Origin: Brachionus koreanus
Taxonomy: Eukaryota; Rotifera; Eurotatoria; Ploima; Brachionidae
Length of the DNA: 64,000 bases
NCBI GenBank assembly: GCA_016987375.1
Contig: PJRA01000272.1
Span: forward strand, 1,713,701-1,777,700
Direction of reading: 5' to 3'
Shown: piece after piece, positions 23,372 through 35,002 of the stretch
How the letters are laid out: the number at the start of each line of letters is the position of its first letter
How positions within the stretch are numbered: the stretch's first letter is position 1
Notes under the pieces: generated by a model
The model's input: only the letters and a program-made list of their open reading frames with translations
Told to the model about the DNA's origin: nothing
Database searches by the model: none
Position numbers and translations under genes: made by a program

Positions 23372-23554
23372 TCTGGTTATATATAATACAATCTTTTAAA
23401 ATGTTTCTAATTACTCATTTAGATGGTTAAAAAAAATTAGATTCAGAATAAAATATCTTAAATTATGAAAATAAATTCCATAATAGAAATAAAATTATGC
23501 AATTTATTTGAAATTCTGATAAAAAACGAAAATATTTTTAAAATTAGTGTTGGA

Positions 23555-23765
23555 TACAGTCGGTGGCGGCCATAGGATCGCCAAAAAATGGCGTTGGCCC
23601 TTTTGATGGCCGTGTACATAAAAAAATTTAAAAAATTTTCAAATATAAAAATTCGATAGATAAAATAATTGAGTCTAGGAAAAAAAGTTAAATTAGGAAA
23701 AAAAATTTTTTACCCTTGCAGTCATCGAAACGGCCAACACCAAGTTATGGTGGTTTTAAAACCGG
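23555..23765. mobile_element. Inverted-repeat element with GC-rich ends, family X copy 1
   Basis: GC-rich ends stand out from the A/T background. The left end contains GGTGGCGGCCATAGGATCGC and TGGCGTTGGCCCTTTTGATG. The right end contains ACGGCCAACACCAAGTTATG, roughly the reverse complement of the left. The phrase GGCCCTTTTGATGGCCGTGT recurs in reverse complement at about 42575-42600, so this is a dispersed element. Confidence 0.6.
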
Positions 23766-24087
23766 TTTACACTTTTTAAGATATAGAGTTAAATTTGATT
23801 TTTCAATAAAAAAAATTAAATTTAATTGTTATTATAATTTATTTTTAAAAAAAAATATTATAGTTAAGAATTGGAATTTTGAAGTTGATGATCAATTCAA
23901 AGAATTTATCTTTAGATATTAAGATTAATCTTTGATTTAATTAGGATTTCTTTACATGCTTTATGATTTTGAAAAATAAAATAATCTTAAAAGCAATATT
24001 TTCTTTACTCATTAAACAGAACATTTTAAAATTTAAATGTTTGAAAAGTTTGTTTTTAATTTTTTTTTTAAATTAATTGTTTGAAAT

Positions 24088-24300
24088 TTAATATTTGAAT
24101 TTGGTTTTAACTTTTGAAATAATTAAACTGAAATGATATTTTGAATTGAATTTAGGCTTCTTGCTAATTAATAATTTTAGTATGATTTCTGGTGCAAGTT
24201 TTGGGGCCCTTCTTTGGATCCTCTCAATTGTTTTAATAACCGTTTTATTATACTTCGAGTTTGAAACTAAAACATGCATATTCGAGTTGAAGTTTTTCTA
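24088..24300 (-). mobile_element. LINE reverse-transcriptase C-terminal fragment
   Basis: The minus strand encodes TVIKTIERIQRRAPKLAPEI, matching the IEKVQRRATKLIPEL motif near the C-terminus of LINE reverse transcriptases. Nothing further upstream is readable, so this is a short decayed copy. Confidence 0.65.
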
Positions 24301-25374
24301 AAGCAAACTTATAAGGTCTTCACTGTGTCGCAAGTTCAGCATATGCAGACACGTCTAATCTTGTGACGTCTGAGTTTTCATAGTGTTAGTTATTGGTGAT
24401 ATCCTGGTTTTTGTGTTAAATTTTGATTTTATAACATGCAAATTTTTAAATATTAGCAAATTAAAAAAAATTTTTTAATCTTGTGCTTGATTAGATACTT
24501 TGTCGAGATCCTCTCGCAAATGCTTTCTATCTGACATATTTCTAATTACCATGGTGATCTTACAATCGTCCTTTACGTCTATCTAGTAGGAATTTTTTCT
24601 CCAATCAACAAAAAAGTACATTTAAAAAAAATTGTATTGTATATTTCAACTTTATAAAAAAAAATTGATATCTCTTTTAGATTTTCCATTTCTAAGTCAA
24701 TTTTGTTTTTTGATTATTAACTTAGGACTAATTATGTGTACTAGATCAGTTTAAATATTAAATATTTTTAAAAAATTCTGTTAGATTACGAAAGAATTTA
24801 AAAAATGTGAAAAAAAGGTTTTGGGGTTGGGTAAAAAAATTTATCATTTAAATATTTTTTATTATCTTTTATATAGTGAGTTACTTTATAAATTCTCTTC
24901 AAAAATTAATCAAATAAAAATCTTAATTAATTAAATCAAATACAAAGCAATCAATTAAGTACTTTTAATTGTAAATAATTCACTATAAAAGGCTACTTAA
25001 TTTATTTGAGAAGCATAACTTCAACATAGCAAAGATTTTTTCTTCAGCACAACCATTGTTTATCTTAAAAGTATTGATATTTTATATGAATATTTGTGAA
25101 TTAGAAGAATAAGATGTTATAAATGATGGAAATTATTCATAAATCATAATATAAAAAAACAAAAATAACTTTTTACTTTTATCTTTAAAAAATTGTGCCG
25201 AAATGAAAATACTAAGCAAAATTTTTTTTTTATTTTTTTTTAATTTTAAGGATTTTCCTAAAAATGATTTGGTAGCAAAATTTTTATTTAAAAAATAAAC
25301 AATAATAAAAGCAAAAGAATAAAACTTTAAAAACTAAAAAACTAAAACGAAATAAAAAAATAACATTTACTTCC

Positions 25375-27166
25375 TCAAACTTCATATATATATCTAAAAT
25401 GATCTATCAATTCGTCAAAAAATTTTGGATCTTCTAGCAATCGATCAATCTCTGCATTATCTTTTAACAATTCATTTAGTTTAGAACTTTTTATTTGATT
25501 GAATTGACTAAATTCTTCTAATGAAAGCTCATCGCCAACATCAATATAATTAGTAGAAACAGGATTTGTGCTTGAAAGAAAAATGCTAGACGTTATTTCA
25601 ATTGGAGTTGAAAATAAAGAAGGTAGAGTAACGGTTGTTGAAACAATTGTGGTTGCTATAGTTGTAGTACTAATTGGAGTGCTAGTTGTAGTTGTAGTTG
25701 TAGTTGTAGTGGTTGTAGTGGTAGTTGTAGTGGTAGTTGAAGTGGTAGTTGTAGTGGTTGTAGTTGGAGTTGTGGTAGTTTTTTTTGTCGAAGATTTTGG
25801 TGAGGTATTTGTAGTTGTAGAATCAGTAACAGGCGATTTTGTTTTAAATTTACGCTTTCTTGTTGTCGGATTTTCATTTAGATCAGCTTTTGAGTTTTCA
25901 ACTGTCTCTTCTGGTTTTAGAGTAACCTCTACCAAAAAAGCTTCATATTCTTCAGGCTCAGCAGAGGTTGTGGTTTTAAATTTTTTGATTTTTCGAGTCG
26001 GCTTTGACTGTGGAGGCTCTGAATTTGTGCTTATAGTATCTTCTTCTGTACTATCAGTATCAGTAGATTTTTCAAATTTAAATTCTTTAGCTTTCAAAAA
26101 GCGTTGTCCATTAAGGGCGAGATCTGAAAAGCTCTGTTTTAAATTATCTTTTTCTTTTTCTCTTAAACTGAATAGCTGATGATTTGGATTGCGTTTACGA
26201 GATTGAAATTTTTCCAACTGACTTCGTTGATTAAGTAACAATTGACTTTGGGGATTTCCTTGATTAAACGAATCAAAATATCCTTGATTGTCAAAAAATG
26301 GATAAGAGTTCCTAGATAGAATATTACCATATGATTGATCAATATTGCCCATAAATGGATTAATTGGATTTTGTAGCTGTGACATAAATGATATTGGTTC
26401 ATGGTAATTATAACCATTAAATTGACTCTGAAATCCTCGATTTTGATCGTTGCTTTCTATTTTTTCAGCTCTGGGATTATTTTGGATTGAAATTTTGTCA
26501 TAGCCTAGTGGTTGTTGAGCATAAAATTGTGGCTGTTGAGCAGAATTTTGATAATAAGCAGAGTTTTGAGTTGTAGGATTTATTAGCGAGTTTCTGGTAG
26601 TGGAAGTAAAAGCAAACGGACTCAAATACGGCTTGGTTGATGTATTTGGCAAGTAAGGAGGAAAAGGAGTTGGCAAAGTCGTTGCCTGAAAGCTTTGATG
26701 CTTCAGGATATGAGTATTTGGTTTATTTCTAAAATTAAGACTTGTTATTGATTCAGGATGATATTCTCTATTATGGAGTTTTTTTTCGTAATCTATTAAA
26801 TTCTGCGAAGATGAAAGTAGCTTTTGTGGTAAATCGCCCAATAAACCGATTGTCTCTGGATGCAGACCCAATATTGATTCTAAAAAAAAAACAATTAGAA
26901 TTTTACTAAATCTAAAATCTAGAAAATCACTCTGAGCAAGATTGTAATTCAATGCTTTAACCAATGGATTTTTAACTTCTGCCAATTGTTGATTAGCTTT
27001 TTGAAGCCGTTGATGCACCAGTTGTCGCAAAGAACTCATTTCTCTAGCTATAAAATTTTGTTTTTAAATCTCTGAGGAAAATTTCTTGAAATATTTACCC
27101 AAAACCAAGCATCTTAGGCAAAGAATTGATACTATTAATTTTAAGAAAAAAGAAAAATTTTTCATT
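25375..27166 (-). CDS. Secreted low-complexity protein with poly-Thr tract
   Basis: The long frame (25375-27039) is extended by a first exon that starts at ATG 27164-27166 and encodes a signal peptide (MKNFSFFLKLIVSILCLRCL). The exon joins in phase 1 across a 51-bp intron. A second small in-frame intron probably lies near 26880-26930. The mature protein starts with a helical, Gln/Leu-rich segment (SSLRQLVHQRLQKANQQL). A Gln/Asn/Tyr/Pro-rich middle with QQP and FNG phrases follows, then an acidic/basic Ser-Glu-Lys region. Next is a run of more than 30 Thr broken by Ser and Pro (about 25640-25790, a (CAACTA)-like repeat), and an acidic helical tail. Thr tracts of this kind are usual sites for O-glycosylation in mucin-like or matrix proteins. 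No catalytic domain is visible. Function unknown. Confidence 0.7.
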
Positions 27167-27712
27167 TTTGTTTTTCAGTCAATATCAAAAAGTTTGAATT
27201 TTTCAAATTTAAATAAAGTAATAAAAAATTTTTAATTAGCAAAAAAAAGTTTCTCATTGTTCATTATCAAACATGAAAGTGGATTTGAGTTAGATTGACT
27301 ATCGTAAATTTATTTTTTTTAAATTTCAAATATTCAAAAATTAAATAAAATTTAATATTTTTTGGAAATTTCATATTTAGCCCAGATTTTTTTTTTTTAC
27401 TTTTTTTCTAAACAAAAAATTTGCGCTTACGTACTGTAATTTCTAATTTTTTTTAGAAAAAATAAAAAATTCAAGACCACTAAAAAAAATTTTTTCTTTA
27501 AAATTTTTAGAATTGACTATTTCGTTGTAGAATTGACGTAAATTTTTGGTTAAGAAATAAAATTAAAAAAAACTCTGGGCTAAATATGAAATTTACAAAA
27601 AACATTAAATTTTATATAATTTTGAATATTTGAAATTTAAAAAAAAAAAGTTTTACGCATTATTTTAATTTTTCTTGTATTTAAATCAAAGAAAAATTTT
27701 AAATAATTTTAA
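27167..27712. other. Divergent intergenic region with an imperfect palindrome
   Basis: Separates the poly-Thr gene (-) from the glycosyltransferase-like gene (+). Sequence around 27305-27410 (TTTTTTAAATTTCAAATATT, later TTTCATATTTAGCCCAGA) is mirrored around 27570-27650, an inverted-repeat element of about 350 bp. Confidence 0.55.
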
Positions 27713-28820
27713 ATGATAACTTTAAATATGATTTTTAAAGTAAAAAAATTTATTAAAATCTTTCATTATTTAATTATTTTTTTTCTTTCTATTTACTTTC
27801 TAAATTTTCTAAAATCTTTTTCAATAAATATTGAGCCTAAACTCATTTCATCATGTGGTTGTCGTGGATATCTTTCACCAACAAATCAGATGAGCAAAAA
27901 TATATTTACAATCAATAATAAATGGTTTGAATTAAATCAAACGCCAGTTCTTACATGTGATTTGAAAAAATCTCTTCAACGTGGTCCAAATCAAAAAATA
28001 ATATCTTATTCTCTTTATGGACAGAATCCTCGTTATTATAAACTTTTAAAAGAAATCATTTATCAAGTTAAAACGTTTTATCCTGACTTTACAATGAGAG
28101 TTTATTATGATGATTCAATCAATAAATCAATTATTTATCCAATTGAGTGTTCTAATCCTCACGTTGATTTTTGTAATATTCATAAAGTACCGATAAGTTT
28201 GAATGATTCGCAAAACATGGTGGACTTAAGCTATATTAACGCAAAAATGTGGCGATTTCTACCGATTGGAGATAGTTTTGTTGACACATTTGTAAGTAGG
28301 GATTTAGATTCTCAAATACTTGAAAGAGAATTAAACTCTGTAAACGAATGGATTGGTTCTGGAAATGTTGGTCATATCATGAGGGGTATAAAACAAAATT
28401 ATTTTATCCTGAATTTTTTTTGAATTTTATAACTTTTTTTAAGATAATCCTGTGCATGGTACATTTATACTTGGTGGGATGTGGGGCTTTCAAGTAAAAA
28501 AAGCCAGAAATTTAGGCAAATCGATTTTCGAAAATTTAATAGATAAAAATATGAGTTCAAAATTTAATAAAGATAACAAAAATCCGGATGGCTTGGACCA
28601 AACTTTTTTGTCCAAGCATGTGTATTACTTGATTAGTAACAATTCAACAATTCATGATAGCTATTTGTGTTCGAGATATAAAAATTCAAAGCCATGGCCA
28701 ACAAAACGAAAAGGAAATTGTTTTGTTGGTAGAATTGGAAGATGCAATGAAACTGGTGTCTTTAAAATTTGTCCAATTGAATGTCGACCGAAAAATCATT
28801 TAGATTGGGAGACATGTTGA
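27713..28820 (+). CDS. Type II membrane glycosyltransferase-like protein
   Basis: Two exons (27713-28385 and 28444-28820) joined in phase 1 over a 58-bp intron give HIMRDNPVHGTFILGGMWGF. About 350 residues. A short basic N-terminus and one hydrophobic span (about residues 16-36) make a Golgi-type signal anchor. The luminal part has IISYSLYGQNPRYYKLLKEI, FYPDFTMRVYYDD, and VSRDLDS, a DxD motif (Asp-Leu-Asp) that in GT-A enzymes binds the nucleotide-sugar metal. FILGGMWGF and GLDQTFLSKHVY follow, then a Cys-rich tail. This arrangement is found in uncharacterised animal glycosyltransferase-like proteins. Donor and acceptor are unknown. Confidence 0.72.
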
Positions 28821-30227
28821 TTAGAACTTTTTAAAAACTTGTTTTAAAATATTTATTTTAATTAAATAAATTAAAGTTTTTTCAAAGTGCTGAATTAGTG
28901 TTTCCCTCAGGCATTAGGGAATACAAAAACTTGAATTTTATTTTTAAGTTTAAGTTTTCTTATAGAAAAATATAAATCAAATTGAAATTTAACAAAAAAA
29001 AGTAATTCAGTAAGTTTTGAAAAAGAACGTTCTTTGATAAAAATTACATTAAAACATAAAACATTATATTTTAAAACAGGAAGTAAGTAATGGTGTCTCT
29101 CTTTAGGTATTTAATTCATTTAGTTAACAATGGAATAAACCAAAATGAATTTCTATTAATGTGAACAAAAAACAAAATTAATTATTATGAATAAAATGAT
29201 GAAGATAGCGCTTTTTTAGCGTATTTTTTATTAAAAACATCATTAGATTTTAAAAAAATTTAAGACGGCTCTATTTCAGTTCATAAGATTGAGCATAAAA
29301 TCTAGTCAGATTTGGTCGGAACAAATTAAGTTATTTCCAGAATTAATCAAAGAAAATATAATCAATTTGCTTCCCAATAAAAGTTATAATTTTTTAATAA
29401 TTAGTTAGAAAATTAGGTTCAAAAGTAAAGAAATTTAAGTTATCCATTAGCTTTTGTTTAAATGGTTTACGAAGCATTTTTTACTTAAATGGATTTCAAT
29501 GAAACCTAAAGAATTTAATATCTGGATTTTATAATTAGACCAAATTTTGTTATTAAAAACCAAGTAATTGAAGAAGTTACATATATAACCTTTGAAAGGT
29601 TATATTTGCAATCTTTAAACATTTTGAAAATTTTATACTATCCCAAATCATTAAATGTTGTAATTTTAACTCAAATAACACAAATTAATAAAGAAAATTT
29701 TTCCCAAGAATTGTAAATAAATTTCTCAATTTTTTAAAAAAAAAAATTATTAAGACTGATAAAATCTGACGCAAGTTATCATACTTAAAATTGATTGATA
29801 AGACTAAAAGCAATGTATATTCAATAAAAAAAATTCTGTTAAATGAAACCAATTTTTTTTTAACAAAGAAAAATTATTGATAAAAGAAATTCACAGCTTT
29901 TTTTTAAAAAAAAAAGAATGAAACAACTAACATATTCTTTTTCAAAATTAGGATTTTTTTAATATTTTAGCTTTTAAAGTGGTATAAATTTCCGAATAGG
30001 AAAAATAATCAATAACATCTTAATATAAATTAAAGTGTTTAATAAAAAGAAAAAATAATTCATTATTTTTTTTGAAAATAATTAATTTTTTTATTAAGCT
30101 CAATTTCATTTTTGAAATTTTGTCGAACATTTTAAAATCAAAATAGAAAATTATTTCATTTTCTAATTATCAATATCTAAAATAATTATTTAGTTCCTAA
30201 TTTAACTTTTTACCTTAGATTTTATTG

Positions 30228-30875
30228 ATCCATCGATGAGCCCGCGGTTGCTAGGGCTGGGATGCTGGCCTGATGCTGCAAGTTAGCCACCAAGGAGGCT
30301 TACGGATACTCTAAATTAAATTTAACATCAGGAAGAAAATATCAGAAAAAGAAAAGAGAAGTGCAAAAAAGAAAAAAGAAAGAAAAAAAATAAAAAAAAT
30401 TTTACTTGAAATAAATGAAATGATAATATGTAAAATACAAATTTCATGTTTTGACGCGGCGTTAAAATTCAAAAAACCTGCAAAATAATGTTGGGTCAAA
30501 AACCGAAAATGCGGTCTTGAACTCGCATTAAAAACTGAAAATTATTAATTAAATTAGAGGCAATTAAAAAATATTTTTAATTATTTTATTTTATTTTTTA
30601 GTTTTTTAGTAAACAAATTTACTTAATAATTTTCAGTTTTTAGTGCGGGGTCAAGCCCGCATTTTCGGTTTTTGACCCAACATTAATTTCAAGTTTTTTG
30701 AATTTTAACGTCGCGTCAAAACATGAAATTTGTATTTTAATGCACGCAACCCAAGGAGGCCGATTTTAACATGGGAAGGATGGTCGCTTATGCGCGCACT
30801 AAAACCTAGGAAACAAAAGTTATCTCATGCATGATATCGCAAGGGTTTACGGTATTATTATTATTATTATTATTT
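30228..30875. repeat. GC-rich repeat unit with (TTA)n tail, probably SINE-like
   Basis: Two islands unlike the background, 30231-30305 (GCCCGCGGTTGCTAGGGCTG and following) and 30741-30850 (GCACGCAACCCAAGGAGGCC and following), flank the fold-back element. The right island runs into a (TTA)7 tract (30853-30875). A GC-rich body with a simple-repeat tail is typical of SINEs or LINE 3' ends. I could not find clear pol III A and B boxes. Confidence 0.35.
30431..30740. mobile_element. Fold-back element with about 105-bp inverted repeats
   Basis: The left arm (30431-30540) starts TAAAATACAAATTTCATGTT and passes through GTTGGGTCAAAAACCGAAAA. It is mirrored by the right arm (about 30632-30740), which contains TTTTCGGTTTTTGACCCAAC and ends CATGAAATTTGTATTTTA. 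Identity is high, with one small indel. The loop is about 90 bp. There is no coding capacity. Confidence 0.85.
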
Positions 30876-31614
30876 ACATTTAAAATTCATAAATTATTAT
30901 TCTAAAAATTTTACTAATTACTATGTTTTTATTAATATTTATATAGTATTAAATATTATTTAATATGTAATATTATGTTCATACATTAGAGAACATAAGT
31001 GACCTTTTAGATATTATCAAAAAATATTATATTATAACTTTTAAAAGTTAATTTAATTTGATGATGATTTATAACACAATTTTTTCTAAAAAATTCTAAT
31101 AACATTTTTTTTTAAACTGAAACATTTTCTTAAAAAAAATTGGATTTTTTTTTTGCAAAGTTGCCATTTCATGTTAATTTGATTTTTCTTAAAATATCAT
31201 ATGAATGCTTTTTAGATGAGCTAATTTAAACAGATTTTAAAAAATTCTATTTTTATTATAGTATAGTTAAAAACAGTGTTTTTTCTTTTATAAAATTGAA
31301 CTTTCTTTTTAAAATAAAAATCAAATTTTATTATACTTAATCAAGTCATCATACCTTGTTATAATTTTGTTTTAACGCCAGCTTATCCTATTTTTAGATT
31401 ATATTCTTTTCTTTTTTGTTTTATTCTGGTCATTTAGCATTTATTTAAATATATTTTTCCTTAGAATTTTTAATTTATAATTAAAATAAAATCAATGACG
31501 AAATAAAAAAATTTAAATAGATGAATTTAAATATTTTTTATGCTAAATATCTTAATTAAACTTATACTTTATCTCTTAAAAAAAGAATTGAAATATTTGA
31601 TGAAAAAAATTTAG

Positions 31615-33592
31615 ATGAGTCAAGTGTCCAAAAAGACAGAGGAAATTTTCCAGCAAATTGGTGAATTTGGGCCGTATCAATTATTTATTTTTATTCTAGT
31701 GGGTATCCTTGCATTCGAACCAGCTTTAGTAGCGTATAGCTTTTCATTTTATGGTGCGACACCTAATCACAGGTTTTTTTAGGCTTTTTAAAAAATAAAA
31801 TTTAAACATTTTTTCTTAATTGAAGATGTAAAATTCCCGGTTACGAAAACGATACTTATGAAATACAAAGTGAATATCACCGACAGATTATTGAAAAATA
31901 CATACCAAAATCAAAATCAGGCTCGTTTAAAACAGAATACGACAATTGCAACATTAATGAATTTCATCAAAATAGTTCCAACTCTTCTTTGGTTAAATGT
32001 GATCAATGGGTCTATTCTAAAAAATATTTTAAAAATACACTTACTAGCGATGTAGAATTTTCAATTTAAAAAAAAAAAAAATTAATTTTTTTTGTAAGTG
32101 GAATTTAGTCTGTAAAAATGCTCCCAAGAGAAGTCTTTTTTCAACATTATATTTCTCTGGTAGTTACGGAGTTCTGCTGAGCGGCATCCTGTCCGACAAG
32201 TAAGTCCTGTCAAAAACTAAACAAATTCTAAATATTCTTTCAATAGACTTGGTCGAAAAAAAACCGCTTATCTATTTGTCATATCTAATGCAATTTTAAA
32301 CATTGGCTTATTTTTAGTTATGACCATTGATTTTTATAATCAAAATTTGAGAGAAATTCTATTCGGAATATTAAGATTGTTGATTGGTATAGCAGCTAAT
32401 GTATATGCCACTGCAGTTGTAATCGGTAAACAAATTTAAATTATTTTTTATCAATAACTAATTAGATTATTTCACATTGATAAGCAATAGAAATAGTTGG
32501 TCCAAAGAAACGCGTAGCTGCAGCAAATACTATCTATTATCTTTATATAATAGGTGAATTTGTTGTTCTTCTATTAGTATATCTAATACCAGATTACAAA
32601 ACTATGTACGGCTACATCGCTGCAATTTTGACTTTTATTGCTTTATATTTTTGGTAAAAGCAAAAAAAAATTTTAAGCTTTTAATTTTTACATTAAATCA
32701 TAGGGTAGTTCCAGAATCACCACGATGGCTAATGACAAAAAAAAGAAACCAAGAAGCATATAGAATTTTTAGAAAAATAGCTAAATCAAACAAGAAAAAT
32801 TTCAATTTTTTAGATGATTCAGATCAATTTTCACCAATTCAAGATTCTGATGAGCCTACAGAAGAAAAACATGTAAAATTCAAGGCTTATTTCTTAAGAT
32901 TTAGTTTAAATTGATTTATTGGAAGTACACAATCATGCAAACTTTAAAAATAATATTTAAATCAAAAAAAGTGTTTGTTCGTTCAACAGTAATTTTGTGC
33001 AATTGGCTGGCAAATACATTTGTCTATTATGGAATTAGCTACAATACAAGCGATCTAGCAGGGGATCCGTATTTGAATTTTGGCATTTCGGCATTTGTGG
33101 AATTGGTAGCAATTCTAGCTTCACATTATGTCCTCGAAAGGTATGGTCGAAAAATTCCTTATTCAATTATGATGGCCACAATTGGAGTCTGCTTTATTTC
33201 AGTATTGTTTATTCCTAAAAATATGGGACTTTTAGTAACAGGTCTCACTTTGGTGAGCAAGTTTGCCGTATCGTTTTCGTACAATACAATCTATATAATT
33301 ACAGCTGAATGCCATCCGACTGTTATTCGAAATTCATCACTTGCAATTTGTCAAACATTTTCTAGGATTGGAACAGTTATTTCACCAAATATACAGCTTT
33401 TGGTAAATTGAAGCTAAGTTAAAATATTTTTTTTTTATGTTTTCAAAGGGAGAGATGTTTTGGTACCCTTTGCCATTTGTAATTTATGGATCAATTTCGT
33501 CATTTGCAGTCACTCTGTTCATTATTTTTATGCCTGAAACACGACATCAAAAGCTACCAGATACAATTAACGAATTTGTTAAAGATGATTAA
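31615..33592 (+). CDS. SLC22-family organic ion transporter
   Basis: About eight exons with introns of about 45-60 bp. ATG 31615 starts MSQVSKKTEEIFQQIGEFG, as in SLC22 proteins; an ATG 15 bases earlier is followed by an in-frame stop. A large extracellular loop follows TM1 with several Cys and N-x-S/T sites (C-K-I-P-G-Y-E, DNCNINEFHQNSSNSS). Then come DWNLVC, the loop motif DKLGRKKTAYLF, EIVGPKKR, VVPESPRWLM before a hydrophilic loop, and a second half with LERYGRKIPYS, TAECHPTVIRNSSL and MPETRHQKLPDTI, ending VKDD. These are the MFS/SLC22 signatures in the right order with about 12 membrane spans. Members move organic cations, anions or carnitine across the plasma membrane; the substrate is not predictable here. 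Confidence 0.9.
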
Positions 33593-35002
33593 TTGTTTTA
33601 ATCATTGTAATAATTATATTATATTTTAAATCTATTATTTTAAAAAACTGTTAGCTTCGAATAATTATAGTAGTCATTGGTAAATTTGAGATTTTTTAAT
33701 TATAAAGAATCAACTTAATTTCAATATTAGCTATTTTTTGAAAATTTCTTTTCTGATTCCAGAATATTTTTTGCACCAGAAAAAATTATTAAATAAAAAA
33801 ATGATTTAGTTAATATAAAAATTACGATCTTGAATGAATAATCTCTATAAATTTGATTTTATTACTAAATGATTGCGCTAAGAACATAAATTGAAAAAAA
33901 AATTCATCAGTTGAATAAAAATTTTCGCAATAATGGCTTTTAAGAAGACTAAAAATAATAGTTAATTCCTTTATTTAACTTTATCAAAGAAAACGTATTT
34001 TGATTTTGAAATCTGCTCATGTGGAACTTCATTAAGAATCATCATAATTTTCATCAATCAACTGTAATCAAAATTGTGGACGGGTCTAGGTTAACCTCGT
34101 CAATCTGTAGACATGCCAAATTCTTGATCTACTTCGGAAAATTATTTAAAATAGCAAAAGATAGGCAAAGTAAAATTTTTGATCAAATGTCATTTTTCAA
34201 AAATGATCAAAACATTTTAAATGCGCAATTAAATTTCATCGCAGATTTTTGAATTTTTGTAACATTTCAAAGCTTTATTTTAAGACTTTTGAAAAAGGAT
34301 TGTAATTTCAAAAAATGTATTGAAATTTAATTGCGCATTTAAAATGTTTTGATCATTTTTGAAAAATGAAATTTGATCAAAAATTTTACTTTGCCAAAAG
34401 AGATTGAATTTATTTATATTAACTCAAAAAATTTAGTTCTAGTTGATGGGAAAATAAATAATTTAAAAAATATTAGTAAAAGAAAATTTGTTGAAATTCT
34501 TTAATTTTTTCACTCTTAGGATTGAACTAGTATCATACAAATTTACAAAGTGAATTAGTTCACGCAAAGATTTAATGACTTTAAAAAATTTTTAATCTAG
34601 TAGTCCTCCAATTAACTCCATCAGTTGTATAAATTTTTATTTTAAATATTATTTTAATAAAATATATATATATATATTTAGAATGAATTTTAAATTTTTG
34701 TTCAAATTAATTCTTGAAAGTTGATTAATAAAGTGCTTAAAGATTTAATTTAAATAATTCTAAAACCAAAGCTTGTTTATTTGGCATGGTGAATTTTGTA
34801 ACACAAAATAAAAACAAAAAATTAAAATTAAAATAATTTTCTTCTAGGTGTCTAAAAATCATTCTGCAAAATTTATTAACTGATACATGATATATGTATT
34901 TTTTACTGATAAAAACTATGTAAGCCAAAAAACTAAAATTTTATTATATTTTATTCGATAAAAATATAAAAATTGGTTTTTACCAAGTTGATAGAATTTT
35001 GT
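33593..35002. other. Intergenic between convergent genes, with a hAT-like MITE
   Basis: Apart from the element at 34156-34403 and an (AT)n tract at 34662-34678, it is plain A/T-rich DNA. Confidence 0.5.
34156..34403. mobile_element. MITE with GGCAAAGTAAAA ends and 8-bp target-site duplication
   Basis: A 232-bp palindromic element (34164-34395) whose ends GGCAAAGTAAAATTTTTGAT and ATCAAAAATTTTACTTTGCC are exact inverted repeats; the match continues inward through the phrase AATGATCAAAACATTTTAAA. It is flanked by AAAAGATA and AAAAGAGA, an 8-bp duplication with one mismatch. An 8-bp duplication is characteristic of the hAT superfamily. Confidence 0.8.

Larger units (their letters stand above)
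23372..25374. other. Intergenic with two repeat remnants
   Basis: Holds an inverted-repeat element (about 23555-23765) and a LINE fragment (24088-24300), listed separately. The rest, including about 24450-25370, is A/T-rich with no gene signal. Confidence 0.5.
28821..31614. other. Long intergenic stretch with repeats
   Basis: A/T-rich. Its only structured parts are a GC-richer block with a TTA-repeat tail (30228-30300 and 30741-30875) and a fold-back element inserted between them (30431-30740), listed separately. No gene seen in 28821-30220 or 30880-31600. Confidence 0.5.

Noticed and set aside
25640..25790. CRISPR-like or satellite array
   Set aside because: The tandem units are codon-like repeats for Thr inside a coding exon, without spacers.
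25568..26179. 203-codon plus-strand frame rich in Val
   Set aside because: Antisense shadow of the Thr-repeat of the secreted protein; the minus frame has a signal peptide and continuous coding sense.
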